From Malurus cyaneus samueli (lineage: Eukaryota; Chordata; Aves; Passeriformes; Maluridae), in NCBI GenBank assembly GCA_009741485.1, contig CM019219.1, positions 5,398,851 to 5,462,850 of the forward strand: a stretch of 64,000 nt of DNA, written 5' to 3'. Both the position numbers and the translations under genes were made by a program. Shown piece after piece: positions 36,101 through 48,325 of the stretch. The first letter of the stretch is position 1. Each line of letters begins with the position of its first letter. Under the pieces are notes generated by a model, which searched no databases, was not told where the DNA came from, and saw nothing but the letters and a program-made list of their open reading frames with translations.

Positions 36101-39100
36101 CATTTCCTATTTAAATTTGTGCAAAGCCAAGCCAGTATTCAGAGAATACGCACAGTAGGCTCATGATTCACAACAAGACCATATGGAATTTCCTGGAATT
36201 TGATTTTGCAATATCAGATAAAGTCGTATTTAGAAGAAGGAAAGTGAGAGCCTGAACTGCAGCTGAGAATGGAGCAACACTGTTTTCACTCGGAATATAA
36301 AGTTTGACCTGCCTGTGATGCTCTTTAAGGTACCTTGATTTCATATATTTCCTTCTGAGGTGCATACAAAAATATGTGGCTAGAGATGCCAGTAGTTCAT
36401 GGATGAGTGATTTGTGAGGAGAAGGAGAGGTGAGCCCAAACATATGGGGCAAAGTGAAGAAGACATGCTGGTGAGAAGCAGAGCACAACAATGCTGAAGG
36501 GTCTAATCAGCTGAAAATATTCCCAGGGCAAGTGCAGAGGGAGCCTGTTCCAGCAGGTTTGAGAACTGGAGCAGATAGGTGGGGAGGGAGAATTGGGATT
36601 GCCCAGTGGACACAGCTGGAATGAGCCCACAGGCATTTCAACACACAAGCTCACAGCATCACACTTTACCTATTCTTCTGTAAAAGGCCTGAGAACACAT
36701 GATCCACTCTGGCTGTTGAAATAAATGCCTTTCAGTGCTGTAGTGCAAAGTAATTCTATAAAATAACTGGCAAATACTGGGGAACAAGAGATCTTTATTT
36801 AATGCACACTCCCAAGTGCAAGGTCCCAAAGAAACAGCAGGGTAACAAGGTGCACTTCATCACGTGCACAAAATTATTTCAGAACTGTTTCCAAGCTGGG
36901 ATTTGGAAAGAAAAAAGTGGTGGCAAGATAAGGCCATGAGCTCTTTCCACCCAGCATTGCTGAGCTGTGAACATCATGAAGAAAGGCTTTATAAGAACCT
37001 GGAGGAAGGCAGCACACCTTGGACTTGCTTCTGGCTTTTCAACAGCAGCTGTGCCAGTTGAGGATATTGCTTCCCCACACAACACACCATGCCTGAGATG
37101 ATGATTCTGGGTGTTACAGGCTGAGAGCTGATCTGTCTTCTCTCTAATTCAAAGGCTGTTTCCTGACTGCAAATTGCCAAACACAGCTCCAACATCGCAG
37201 TGGCCGGATTTGGAATAGTTACCCCCAAACAAGCTCTCAGGTAACAGGTTTGATAGCAGCTTATCAATAGCTGACAACTGCTGTATTGATAGAAGGATCT
37301 GAGTAAAGATGGCTTATTCTATGCAAGCTGCTATGTGGCACAGAAGATCTCTAATTCCTGTGGAATTACAGCCAGCAAACCCCAAAATCATCCTACACTC
37401 TGTGCTGCCCCAGCCCTTTTGGTATTCCAGGGTACCAGTTTGCATGAGATATCAGCAATGAGATCACAAAAAAACTTGGTGCAGGGGTGTGGAAACTCAT
37501 CAGGCAATGGAAGACAGAAGAGTAGGGAAGAAACAAGTGTCAGATGATCTCAGCAATTCCTTCTTCACCCTGCATAAATTGTCTAGTGCAACTCAGACTC
37601 CAGGTCAGAGGGATTATTTCTATTAAAAATGGGTGTAAGGATAGCAGAGCATCAGGTTCAATTTATGTCAGTGGCTGAAGAGATTTCCCTGCCTTTTCCT
37701 ATATGAAAAACCATTAGTGCTACTTGCATATTTTTTAAGACAGAGTGGTCACCCCTGCTGTGTCACTTGCTAATGGCATGTCCCTGCCAAACGAAGCAAA
37801 GTTGGGCCCTTATTTGTGAAAGTATTTAGCTGAGTTTGGCAGGGAGGGGTGGATCACACATTTGTCACAAATACACCCATATATATGATAACTGTGAGTG
37901 AGCCTTGTACTCCTGAGAGCCTCTGAGCCTTCTCCACACACAAGAGCATCAGACAAAACTTCCAGTGTGGTTCAGGTGAGCTATTTATGCCAAAGGTGTA
38001 CAACAGTGATGTGCAGAACTGCTTAAAAATCAAATTCCAGCTGTTTCTGGGACACTCGGTAAAATAGGTTGATTGATGGGCAAATTTATATCTTATAACA
38101 AACCAATATTCATTGGGGCAAATTATTGAGATTCAGGCCAGATATTTTGGGGAAAAAAGACCAAAACTAATATCTATTCTAGGAAAAAATACTGATAAAC
38201 TGTGGACATACTGGCCACTTCTTTCTTCTTTTTCCAAACAGTCTGGAGTATGCTTGTAGCTCATCATATTTTTGGCTTCTGGCACATATTTTATTAACTT
38301 TCATTAAGAAGAGAAACAAAACAGACCACTATCTTAAAAAAATACTTCAAGTTAAAAAAGGAATATACTGGCATATTCAAAGAGTAATTAAAGACTCTCT
38401 TATGAATGTTAAAAGTTGAGAGGAGTTTGAGAGGCTTTTGTGCACAAATATTACACAAAAATATGAAGCCATTTACATCCACATTTGTCAGCCATGTGAA
38501 TTCCCCTGAGATTTAGTTTTGCTTCTCCATTTAAAGCATTACAGATACTGAAAACTGAAGACTAAGAATTTGGCTTGCTATCAAACCCAAGTTAGAGTTT
38601 AGATGATGCAGGAGAAACCAACAGAATCAGACCCTCCTTAACTCATTCCAGCCTGCTCAAGTACTGTCACCAGTAGGAATTGCTCTGTGTGCCAAAACCC
38701 TTTAAGTTCAACACCGCCTGATAAAGATGCCTGCAAAACTAAGAAACTGTAAAACTATCAGCATAATATCAATACTCTAAGGGAAAAAAAAAACATATCC
38801 AGGATCACAGGGTTTGTTTTTTTTCTGTTCTTGCTGTTCCAGAGATCTGGTCTAATCTGACAAACCTATAGGTGACGCACAGATCACAAAATGCATGGAT
38901 ATGCAATATGTTATCAACTGCCTTGTGATTGTGGATTGAGACTCCCAGCAAGGTAAAACCCCAGCACTGGTGGCACCGGTGTCACTGCTCCTGTTGTTCT
39001 TCCATAAAGAGCATTTTGCTGCACACACCAAGTCCTGTCTGCTGCTCAGGTGTAATATAGGCTAAAAATGTTCTGGAGAAGAAGCAAGAGAGTCCCCAGA

Positions 39101-39221
39101 AACTTTAGCAAAGTCCCGTGGAAGAAATGTGTCCAAGGCAAAAGGGCAATTTTTAGAAAACAGGCAAGATGAAGGAGGACTGGGCCAAAACCTGAAAGCT
39201 TATTAGATAAATAAAGACATG
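33181..39221. other. Non-coding DNA, no gene seen
   Basis: AT-rich overall, with ATATAAATATATAAATAAATAAA near 34009-34030 and a direct repeat ACTAGTAGTT (35026-35047). A short stretch at 36069-36092 may be an old repeat relic. Open frames are below 115 codons with no domain. Confidence 0.5.
36069..36092. repeat. Possible relic of old amniote repeat
   Basis: CCAGTGAAGTCAATGAAAG resembles the widely dispersed reptile and bird motif CCATTGAAGTCAATGGAAG, which is itself palindromic. The match is short, so it may be chance. Confidence 0.3.
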
Positions 39222-39517
39222 ATCATAGAATCACAGGATGGCTTGGGTTGGAAGGAACCTGAAAGGCCAAGTTCCAACCCTTTTCCACAGGCAGAGACAT
39301 CTTTCACCAGACCAGGTTTCTCAGAACCCCATCCAGGCTGGCCTTGGACACTTCCAGGGATGGGGCAGCCACAGCTTCTTTGGCCAGCCCACTCCAGTGC
39401 CTCACCACCCTCACACAGAAGATTTTCCTCCTAATATCTAATTTAAATTTACCCTCCTTCAGCTTAAAACCATTCCCCCTTGTCCTATCACTGCATGCCC
39501 TCACAAAAAGTCCCTGC
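39222..39517 (-). mobile_element. CR1 LINE 3' fragment
   Basis: A minus-strand CR1 copy. Its 3' tail reads ATCATAGAATCACAGGATGG on the plus strand at 39222, followed by GCTTGGGTTGGAAGGAACC, CTTTCACCAGACCAGG, TGGACACTTCCAGGGATGGG, CACCACCCTCACACAG, CCTAATATCTAATTTAAA and ACCATTCCCCCTTGTCC. It stops at TCCCTGCAG near 39517. It is complete at the 3' end, truncated at the 5' end and fairly young by its match to the family. Confidence 0.92.
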
Positions 39518-39685
39518 AGAAATAAATTATCTTTCCATATAAAAATCTTCTAAAGCCCATTTTCAGAAGACTAATAGAGCTGCCAGCCCAACACCTGCAG
39601 GGTTGGAAATAATTTACTCAGCCTGGCTGACTTTGAGGCAGGTTCTTCACTTGACGAATGGCCCAATTAAACATCTGTTAATCAC

Positions 39686-40105
39686 GGCGTTATCTCGGGG
39701 TGGAATACCTGCTTCTCCTACCCCAGAATAAAAGCCAGATAACATTGGGTGGCCACCAGGACAGCGCTGGACAGCCGGGCAGGGCTCGGCGGGGGCGGCC
39801 AGAGCGCGGTGTCCACCCTGGGGCTGGACCTCCCTTCCCTTCCCCTTCCCCTTCCCCTCCCCACAACCTCGCCGTAACCTCGGGCTCCTGAACCCCCGTG
39901 TACGCTTTAGGCCTCGATAATAAAGCAACATCTGCAAACTTACAAGTGCTTTACTCGAGTTAATTGAGTAAATTGAAGCAAGCTGCGGTGCAGGGGTGAT
40001 CTATGATCCCAGGTTGCGGGCCGAGAAGGGAGACAACAGATTTACTGCGAAGACAGTGGGCGGCCTTTTGTTCGGGCCCTGGTTCACGGGAAGTTTGAGG
40101 TCACG
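39686..40105. promoter_or_regulatory. CpG-island-like block
   Basis: I counted about 25 CpG dinucleotides in 420 bases, with GC a little above half; most of the window has far fewer. The densest part is 39764-39811 (CAGCGC, GCTCGGCGGGGGCGG, GAGCGCGG). It begins about 170 bases past a CR1. A minus-strand frame (39647-39937, 96 codons) crosses it, but its composition (Arg/Gly/Pro/Lys-rich) follows from the base bias. It could be a distal unmethylated element or the promoter of a non-coding or neighbouring transcript; no start site can be fixed. Confidence 0.5.
39829..39862 (-). other. G-quadruplex / homopurine tract
   Basis: On the minus strand this is a 34-base run of GGGG and GGG separated by A or AA (six or more G-runs). 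It is the best quadruplex candidate in the window, and the purine strand could also form a triplex. It lies inside the CpG-rich block, a combination often seen at promoters. Confidence 0.75.
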
Positions 40106-40869
40106 AGGGATTAAAATATCTTCAGAAACAAATGGAATAATTTGGCTGAAATATAAGGCACGCAGTGCCAGCTCATGCCAGGAAACCCAGGGTGATTTAT
40201 GTGCCTTCAATCCAACACATTTTTCTGATATCTGCCCCATTAGGTTGAATTTATAGATTTTTGGGAGAATATGTATCCTCGTCTCTCCTATTCTGACACG
40301 TTTGGGCTCTGGGGAGCAGTTCCAAGGATTGCAAAATAAATAAAAGGATGCATTACCTTGTGTTCGCAATGCCCTGTTTGCATCTCAGGAGAGGAAAAAG
40401 AAAGCAAAGTTAAAAAAAAAAAAAAAAACAAACCCAAACTCCCAACCTCCCATTTACTATACTTGTTTGGGAATTACTTATTAAAAAAGACATTAAACAG
40501 GTAATGCTCTTTCTCCTATAATCTGTACAAGTCATTAAGTTTAAGCACAATTCGCCACCTTGAAGCAATTGGATACATTGTAATTTGTTTTATGGTCTCA
40601 CAGATGCAAGGTATTTGCCCAGCTATAAATACATAAAAGTGGTTTATACGAGCAGCCCATACCCTGCACGAGTTCGGCAGCGAGAGCCTCTCCAGGTTTC
40701 CCTAAACACACTCAGCCTCATGCCCTGTATCTGTTTTTTTTATTTTTTAAAAGCCTGACTCGCTTTTAGCGGGGTATATTGTCCCTTTTGTAGTTTCTCT
40801 GCTGCTTTATTAAATCCCAGATTCCTTACAAAACTGTACAATTTTAATAACACAAATCCACGCAGGCCA
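40106..40869. other. Sequence between the two CpG-rich blocks
   Basis: AT-rich DNA with an A-rich tract (40412-40428). A TATAAATA-like box lies at about 40624-40631, followed 30-60 bases on by a CpG-bearing stretch (TACGAGC, GCACGAGTTCGGCAGCGAG). TTAAAAGCC and TTTTAGCGGGG follow near 40745-40776. No frame of interest. Confidence 0.4.
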
Positions 40870-41125
40870 TAAAGCTGTCGAAATGTACATAGCACCGGCC
40901 GTGATCAGCTGCAGTGATATCATCAACCCTGATTAGCCAGGGCCGGTCACGCGACAAGGTTTTATTACAAGTGTCATTTACGTTTTTGACAGTTTTACAA
41001 GGCTTAATGGCTTTGTATTAAATACATTGTGTTTCAAGGAAACTGACAGTTCAGGGTATCTTGTAAATACAATGCCGCGGCATTTCCTCCGAAGCGATGC
41101 CGAGGGAAAATGAAACATCGAGAGT
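40870..41125. promoter_or_regulatory. Candidate conserved element with retained CpG
   Basis: Contains GTCGAAATG, CACCGGCCGTGATCAGC, GCCGGTCACGCGACAAGG, TTTTATTAC and a perfect 14-base palindrome AATGCCGCGGCATT at 41071-41084, followed by CTCCGAAGCGATGCCGAGG. CpG survival in single-copy AT-rich DNA, together with homeodomain-like TTTATTAC and CTGATTAG, suggests an enhancer or other constrained element. This is inference; alignment to other birds would decide. Confidence 0.35.
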
Positions 41126-42786
41126 TTCTGTTGTAAACAGGGACGTTTGGCCAAAAGCAAAAGTTCACCTGGGCCAAAGTTTAAGTTCAACTAGCAAAAA
41201 AATTTAAGAAAAAATATTTTCTTTTGTCTTTTTTTAATGTATCTGTATATCAAGCTACAGATGTCTTGTAACATACTAAAACTTTTTGTAGCAAAAGCAT
41301 TAACAATCATCGAAACAACTGAGGCGTGTTTGCCACAGAAATTAATGAGAAAATGCTCTTTGCAAAAGTTTCCTACAAAAACTTGATTTATTGTTTGGTT
41401 GCCTTACAAACAAAAAGCACTGCCTGGGGGCATTAAAGTATTTCTGAACTTATTTACCAAGGTGATATCCATATTTAATCTCATGAGGAAACCTTGCCTA
41501 AGCTGATCATTTCTCATCTGTTTTAATCAGAAACAAGGGTGAAATTCATACCATTATCTCAGTTTCCGCATGGATTTTGAGGTTTGCTTGGGCCTGAGAT
41601 GATGAGAAGGAAACATCTTTGAAAGGCAGTAAGTCAAATTCAAATTCAATTTTTTTTTTTGGTACAGACCAGTTACTTCAGAAATTAGAAAGGAATTCCC
41701 CCAACCCAAAAAACACCTTGACTTGAAGCAGATAGGCATTTTCACAACAAAATCAAGAGCAGAGTGACCTTTTAAGACCTGTGCATCAAGTGTTAGTTTT
41801 CCCCCCCACAGAATATCTACTTACTCATGTAATAATTCTCCAACTGATTAAATTTGTGCAACCTGTTATTTACTATATGAATGAGGTTATTAATCCCAGA
41901 TGTACTACAATCACTGCTGTTCCTGCACCAGCTTCTCAACAAACAGCATGAATATCCCTTATCACTTACACAAACAGGTTTTTTAGTGTGATTATATCAG
42001 CACAATAAAACTGGTACAGTCTCTTTATATTACAGCCTTTTTTTTTGTGTGGTGACCAGTATGAATTTGCTCACACCACTAGAAATTCTGCCAGTACCAT
42101 TGCAAGGAATGCTTTTGCTGCTGCACCAAAAGACACCCCAGAGGTTAGCTGTTTAGGTTAAATAAGTGAACAGCGGCAAACAATCCCCTCAAATGAAATT
42201 CCAAAATCAGCACTAAAAAAACTGCTGATTTTTTACCCAAGTTTACCTTGGGCCTTAAAAGACTGATGTTGCTTTTTTGTCCAGTTTGATGTGAGTAAAA
42301 CACTAGAGCTGTTTTAGTGCTTTTTAAGGATAAAGTTTCCTTAAAAGAAAAATTCATTAAGAAAAAAAAAATCAATATACGTTCACTTTCCATATTTGCT
42401 GATATCAGGGAGCACTAAAAGAACTGCTGTCTTGTTTTATCACAAACACACACATGCTAGTTTCAACTTTAGATAGTTTCTAGAGATGATTCTGGCATAT
42501 CCCTGTATTTATTCCCATGGTCTTTTCAAACGCCATATTGATGACTTAAAATAGGTTCAGCCATTTGATCCACCCTAATTCTGCATCTTATTCCAGTGAT
42601 CTCGGTGGCCCATATTCAGATGATCTACTGAACAGATAGTTCCCAATGCAAAAGTGCTACAGTGCCCATAGAAATTATCCCCAAATGCTGTAAAAGTACA
42701 AAAGGAAGACAGGTATTTGGGATAAATCATGGTGGAGTACTTTTTTAGTAAAGTAAATATGTCACTGCTTGCCCAGGGGAGCTTGC
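41126..42786. other. Non-coding DNA, no gene seen
   Basis: AT-rich sequence with long A- or T-runs (41649-41660, 42038-42047 and 42361-42370). No frame above 85 codons and no known element. Confidence 0.5.
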
Positions 42787-42811
42787 AGGAAGGAAAGAAT
42801 CTTTCCTTCCT
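42787..42811. repeat. Inverted repeat at microsatellite edge
   Basis: AGGAAGGAAAG, three bases, then CTTTCCTTCCT: an 11-base perfect stem whose right half is the first part of the TTCC array. It could have come from an inversion of repeat units at the array boundary. Confidence 0.8.
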
Positions 42812-42888
42812 TCCTTCCTTCCTTCCTTCCTTCCTTCCTTCCTTCCTTCCTTCCTTCCTTCCTTCCTTCCTTCCTTCCTTCCTTCCTT
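42802..42888. repeat. TTCC tetranucleotide microsatellite, about 22 units
   Basis: An uninterrupted array of about 22 TTCC units (87 bases). The length and purity imply recent slippage and high polymorphism. The frame encoding repeated Leu-Pro-Ser-Phe is a by-product and not a protein. Confidence 0.97.
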
Positions 42889-45800
42889 TTCTTTTTCCTA
42901 GAAATAACCACAGAATTGCTAAATGTAATTTATATTATTCTTTAAGGCTCTTTCCCAGCATCACAGACTCCACAGACCCCGCTAGCACTCATCCTCTTCC
43001 CGAGGTGTCTTCTCCCCATCCGATATCTGCCCAGCCACAGGACAGCTCAAGGGCTCCCACCCTTCCATCCTGCCACTGAATCCTTTGCTGGTGCTCTACA
43101 AAAGCCACTTTGACCTAATACTGGTCAAAGTATTATTACTTTTCTTTTTTTATTATTATTAGTAATAATTTTCTCCACGGAGATTTGCCCACTGCCAAGC
43201 AGAAAGTTACTGGCAGAGGTTGTTCCAACCCAATGCCTGTGGCAGATCCATCTTTTGTAGGCTGGTGATTGGGAAGGGAGCAGCCAAACCCCAAACCCTC
43301 TTGGGACCTGCAGGAACCATTCTCAGGAGGGTGCTGCTCTCCCATTCCCACCTTCTCTGCTGGCACATCACTGCTGTGGCTGAAGGACCCCTCTGGTGGG
43401 TGACACCAAGCAGAGATTCCTTCCCTCTCCTCAAGGCTCAGAGCAGCCATCCTTGGCCCCTGCTGCCCCAGCAGCAGGTTGTGAACGGGCTGTTCTGTAT
43501 TAACGTTTGGAAATGAAAGTGAAAGCACATGTGAGACCTGCTGAACAGAACAGCAGAACTGGAGACTTAGCTGTATGCCAGAAGCCACAACCAGATAGAA
43601 ATCACAGGTTAGTCAGGAAATTACTTGCATTTAATTTGGGGCCATGTCTCCTGGGAGGAGGCTGGTCTTTTCCTGTTGTGCAGCAATGTTGCCCCTGGGT
43701 ATAATTTGCCTTTTTCATAAGCAAGGGTGCTATCTCCTCCTTCCTCAAAGAGACCTTTCAAAGCCAGCTGAGGAGAATCAAATGTGGCACATTAGCAACA
43801 GGACAATGGCAAAGTCATTATAAATTGACTTCCTTACTGTGAGCTGCAGTAATCTGGATGTATTACTAGCATGATTCTGCAATAAAACTGAAGCAGCCGG
43901 TTCCTCCACTGGAATTAAAAACACCCTCTCCCTACAGACTTCAGAGGTAAGGAGTGTTCCCATCCTCTGGGGATGAGGTGAGGAGCCTGGCACGTGAGTA
44001 TTCTGCTCCTTATGTGTGTGCCCAAGGGAAGGAGGCTTTCCAAACTGGCGTGGGTATGGCCACAGCACGCAGAATGCTCTGGAAGTCACAAAAGAAGCAG
44101 CAGCAGATTAATTTGTGCTTCCTCCCTCTCCACATCTCCGGTGCGTTGCAGTAAGGGGTGGCAGCACAATTGCCACCATACTGCTTTTCTTCCCAAAAAG
44201 GAGCTGCCTCAGCGATTAAGATCATCTCTGACTGCCATGATTAAGAGCTGGAGCAAAAGTTGATGCTCTGCTCTGGCTCAGGGATTTCCCAAATGCTTCA
44301 TCAGTGAGGTTGTGAGTTCCAGTGGCTCTGAGCAGAGCCAGGGCTGCAGGAGCCATCTTTAAAGTGGATGGATGCTGCAAGGTAAAGCATCTGCCAGCTT
44401 TTCCCCTTGTATTTTTTTCCTCACACCTTCCACACAAACAATGGCGGCTTTTACAAGCACGGGTCTGCCACAAAATGAGGACTCGCTGTAAAAATAATCT
44501 TTCATTCAAAGCAGGCAGGTTGTTAAAGGTATGTTTTCTGCAGGGCAAGGGGTTTTTAACTGTTCTCTGCTCATGCTTCCAGAGAATTCATTAAAAAGTT
44601 ATTCTGGATCAAATGAACAAATTCTTAACCAAATTACAAGCTCTTCCCACTTCTTGACTTAAATTTGAAAGTTAACAGTTATGATCAAGTATAATTACTG
44701 CCCCTACTGAAGATGATTTGACACTACATGTGTATTCTCTATTCCATTTCTTAAGACCAATTATTCAGTGTCAACAGTTTCATATTTTGCAGCTTTTTGG
44801 CAATTATTGACTCTCAGTGTCCCTTGCAAAGAGCATCCCTCCTTTACATCAGCGGGGTATTAGGTACATGAAGTGTTAATCTGCTGGAAAAGCCAAATCT
44901 CAAAAGTCTGATGTTAATACATCCCTCTCCATTAACTGTGATAAGATTCCACACGATCATCCCATTACTAAAATATGAGCAGGATTAGTCACATGTGGCT
45001 CCAAAATTACTGGCTTGCATGGCATCTGCAATGATTATTTTTTTCTTGAGCACTGATTGTGGGCACCATCTCTTTCCATTGTGCTCAACCTGAGCCATCC
45101 AACAGCTCAGCCTCGTGGGCTCTGCATGTCCACCCCAAAGCACCAACATTCCTCCATTCCCAGAACTTTTCAGAGCTCCAGTAAATAACAAAGTAATGAA
45201 ATAAATTCAACAAAAGCAAACAAAACGAACCCATCAGTGCAGGAGCTGGAACCTGAAGGGGTTCATGAATTCCACTTTGGTATCAGTTAGGATAACTATG
45301 ACTTTCCCATGGCAGTAAAAGTCCATATTAAACTCAGGCCTTGGTACCCCAGGTCTCACATAACCTCTTTTACAGGTGAAACTACAGGATGCTGGTGGGA
45401 GTTTTGCCACAAAGATGGGGTAAGGAGAGCCCTTGGTTGATGGGATTCTGTCCCAGGGGACACAGAGATTCTCTGCCAGCATCAGCTACAGGATCAGCCC
45501 CACCTTGGACTTCAGGACTGGGCTCAGGTAACTTGAGCCAGACAGGTTAAGGAAAAAAATATGCTCCTGTTATTTCACAAGTTCTGCTTTTCACATGTGC
45601 TTTAGAAAATATATTTACAATATTAAAACAATGTAGGCTATAAAAGTAGTTTAGTGGCTACCAAAAGATTGAGTTAAGCCCTCTAATTAAAAATATCCCA
45701 CTAGCTATGAATCTGTGGGGGCAATTTAAAACAATTTTTGATAATGTCTCTTGGGGTTAAATTGAGGTGTTTTCTTTTTCTTTTTTTCCTTTATCATTTC

Positions 45801-48325
45801 TGTTCTTTTCTGGCTTTGTTTTCTTTGAAGGGTGAATTAACAACTGACTGCAGGCTTTACTTTTTGACTTGTTTTTAGTACTATATACTGTCACTTCTAT
45901 TATAAAGATTCTGATTTTTTTTTTTTATTTTTCCCCTTTGTCTACAATGTGTGTAAGGAAAAGTGACCAAAAAGAGAGGTTAAGAATAGTTCCTTTTTTC
46001 AAATCTATGTTGATTGAATTAAAATGTTTGAATTTTATTGAACAGGGAAAAGGAGATTTTTAAAAGCCTATCTGTAGCCCCCTATAAAAGCTTTTTTTTT
46101 TTAATAAAACTTCTGTTTAAAAAGTATGTTATTAGCAGTATATCCTGTGCTGCATATTAATAAAACAATGGAATTTTGTATTTCTTTTTCTCATAAATTA
46201 CATAATTCAAACCTTAAAACACCTTTAATGAACACTGACTCGGCATGTGGCACTTAATAAAACTGGGCTAAACTCGTTTTCTGCCTGACAGGCTACCAGT
46301 GGAGAATGTGCCCTACAAGTAAATGATTAAGAGGCAGAAATCTTTTCTGGACTACTATTAAACACTTCAAAGATTTTCAAAGTCAGATAAAATGAAAAGC
46401 AAATGTGTTTCACTGCCTCTCAAATACCTCAAATGTTTTAGCAGGTGCAAGCAATGAAACCTTCTGTAGTGACAGCACTTTAGGGTCTGCAAAGTGCACC
46501 CTACTGAATTATGGGAATGCAGGGCTTACTTCATAAAAATTCATGATTTTAGATGAGGAGAGATGCATGTCCTTAATACCCATCTACATATGTGGCACAG
46601 AAGGAGATTCCCGCCGTGTCTCCCGTGTCACTTGTCTTAACCCTCGCTGGCACTGCAGGACTGTTTAATGTTGAGTTTCACAGCCTTTAACCCTCGCCAG
46701 CTTTGCCTTTATTTGAACCCCTCTGTGGAGGAGCAGCCCTGTCCTCTGTGTTTTTTGTGCTCCAGCAGATGTTGCAGTGAAGGAGAGGAAAATCTGGGAG
46801 TTGTCCCTGGGAAACAAACCTTGTGCACCTCCAGCCATGCCTCAGTTTCCCCCACTCATTGTGGGAGCAATCCTGGGTTTTTCCTCACGTGCATTACTTG
46901 TATTTAATGCCACAGAACCTGAGGGTATTAAGGAAACAGGGCCGATGGGCTGGATTTTTAAATGGTGCTTGCAGTCTAAGACAACCAAGGAAATTTCTTT
47001 TTCAGTATTAATTTCCCTGGCATATAGAGGAAAGTCTACACATATTAAATAGTTGTTGCTGCTTTGAACTTTCTCTTCTAGAAAACTGTAAATGAAAGTG
47101 GGGCTTATAAAAGCAAAGATAGGTACCATCTGGGCAGGTGCTGGTAAATGCTCTCAGGCTCTGCCAATTTACCAGACCTCAATCCCAGTCTGTAACTACT
47201 TGGATTTGGATTCAGGAGGACTTTATCCGATGGTTGAGTGGGTTTTGAGAGCAGGACCAGTTGTCTCTGTCTTGTGCAAGTTTGTTACATTTCCTCTGAT
47301 TGTGCTTTGCTTTAACGTTTAACTGACAAATATTTTGTTGAGGATTAATAAATGACCAGAATGTTGTGGCCTATTCTGAATCAGAACAAAAGCAGGGCAA
47401 AGTGTCAGGACCATTTTAAAGCAAACTGTTGTTGAATTCTACCATGATTCTGCATTTATCAGAAGGTGTCAGGGATCAATTTTTATACACGCTCTTTAAA
47501 TGTGATGTAAACATGTTTTATTTGCTTGTACCATACATGGGATTGTGTAGCTGATGGATCACATTTTCCTGGGTTTCTGAGAGGATATTTCAGCTGCCTG
47601 GTGTCTGTCCTGCCCCAAAGGCTCTGTGGAGGTGGCTGCACACCTTGCTGCACATCCCAAAAGCTTAGCAAAGCAAGGCCTGAGCATGTTCACTGACCCC
47701 ATAACAAATCCAGACCCTGAGCTATTACAAACAGCGCACTGCAGAGGAAAAGGGACCTGCAGCAAGTGGCCATACAAGAGGGACAGATCACAGATTTAAT
47801 AAAATCTCATTATCCCACTACTCAGCATCCTCAGAATCTATTTACCTTTGTGTCAAAGAGCTAAGAGAAGTGTCCAGCATTACCTCCCTGATGAATAATA
47901 ACATGCATGATTAACTTTAAAGCCCCACTAACATAACTACATGCAGAGAATTACACTCACCATGGTGTTATGGTGGAAATTTTTGCATGGCTGACAGCTT
48001 GACATTCAGTGCTTTGTTACCCACTGCAGCTGCAGCTTCACTCTTCAATATCTGACTTCCTATGGATAGATGGAGTGACTGACAGTAATTCTTCTGCTAG
48101 GATGTCTACATGTGAGTGCATAAATGGGAGGGTGTGCATTAAAACTGGGTTCTGAGCACAAATGTGTTTAGTGGTGCAATAATAGAACTGCACGAATGGT
48201 CCCATATTAAAATAAATTCACAGAGCCTGACATTATGGAAGCCGAGAACAAATGTTTTGCCATGTAATCCATAAAGAAAATTCTTATAATATATAAAATA
48301 ATCCAGATCAACTGAAAATATTTAT
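42889..48325. other. Non-coding DNA, no gene seen
   Basis: 43.0-44.6 kb is GC-richer and holds the 150-codon minus-strand frame at 43136-43588, which has no domain and several overlapping rivals. Two adjacent small stem-loops occur at 43107-43131 and 43132-43169. 45.5-46.3 kb is very AT-rich with T-runs. Nothing resembles an exon or a repeat family. Confidence 0.5.
43107..43169. repeat. Two adjacent small inverted repeats
   Basis: ACTTTGACC (43107-43115) pairs with GGTCAAAGT (43123-43131), and directly after it ATTATTACT (43132-43140) pairs with AGTAATAAT (43161-43169). The first also contains two TGACC/GGTCA nuclear-receptor-like half-sites in inverted order. Function is unknown. Confidence 0.6.

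Noticed and set aside
39647..39937. A 96-codon minus-strand frame across the CpG-rich block
   Set aside because: Its Gly-Lys-Gly-Lys stretch is simply the GGGGAA tract and its composition follows base bias; no start or splice support.
42729..43079. A 116-codon plus frame with repeated Leu-Pro-Ser-Phe
   Set aside because: The repeat is the TTCC microsatellite; not a protein.
43136..43588. A 150-codon minus-strand frame
   Set aside because: No domain, and plus-strand frames of similar quality cover the same bases.
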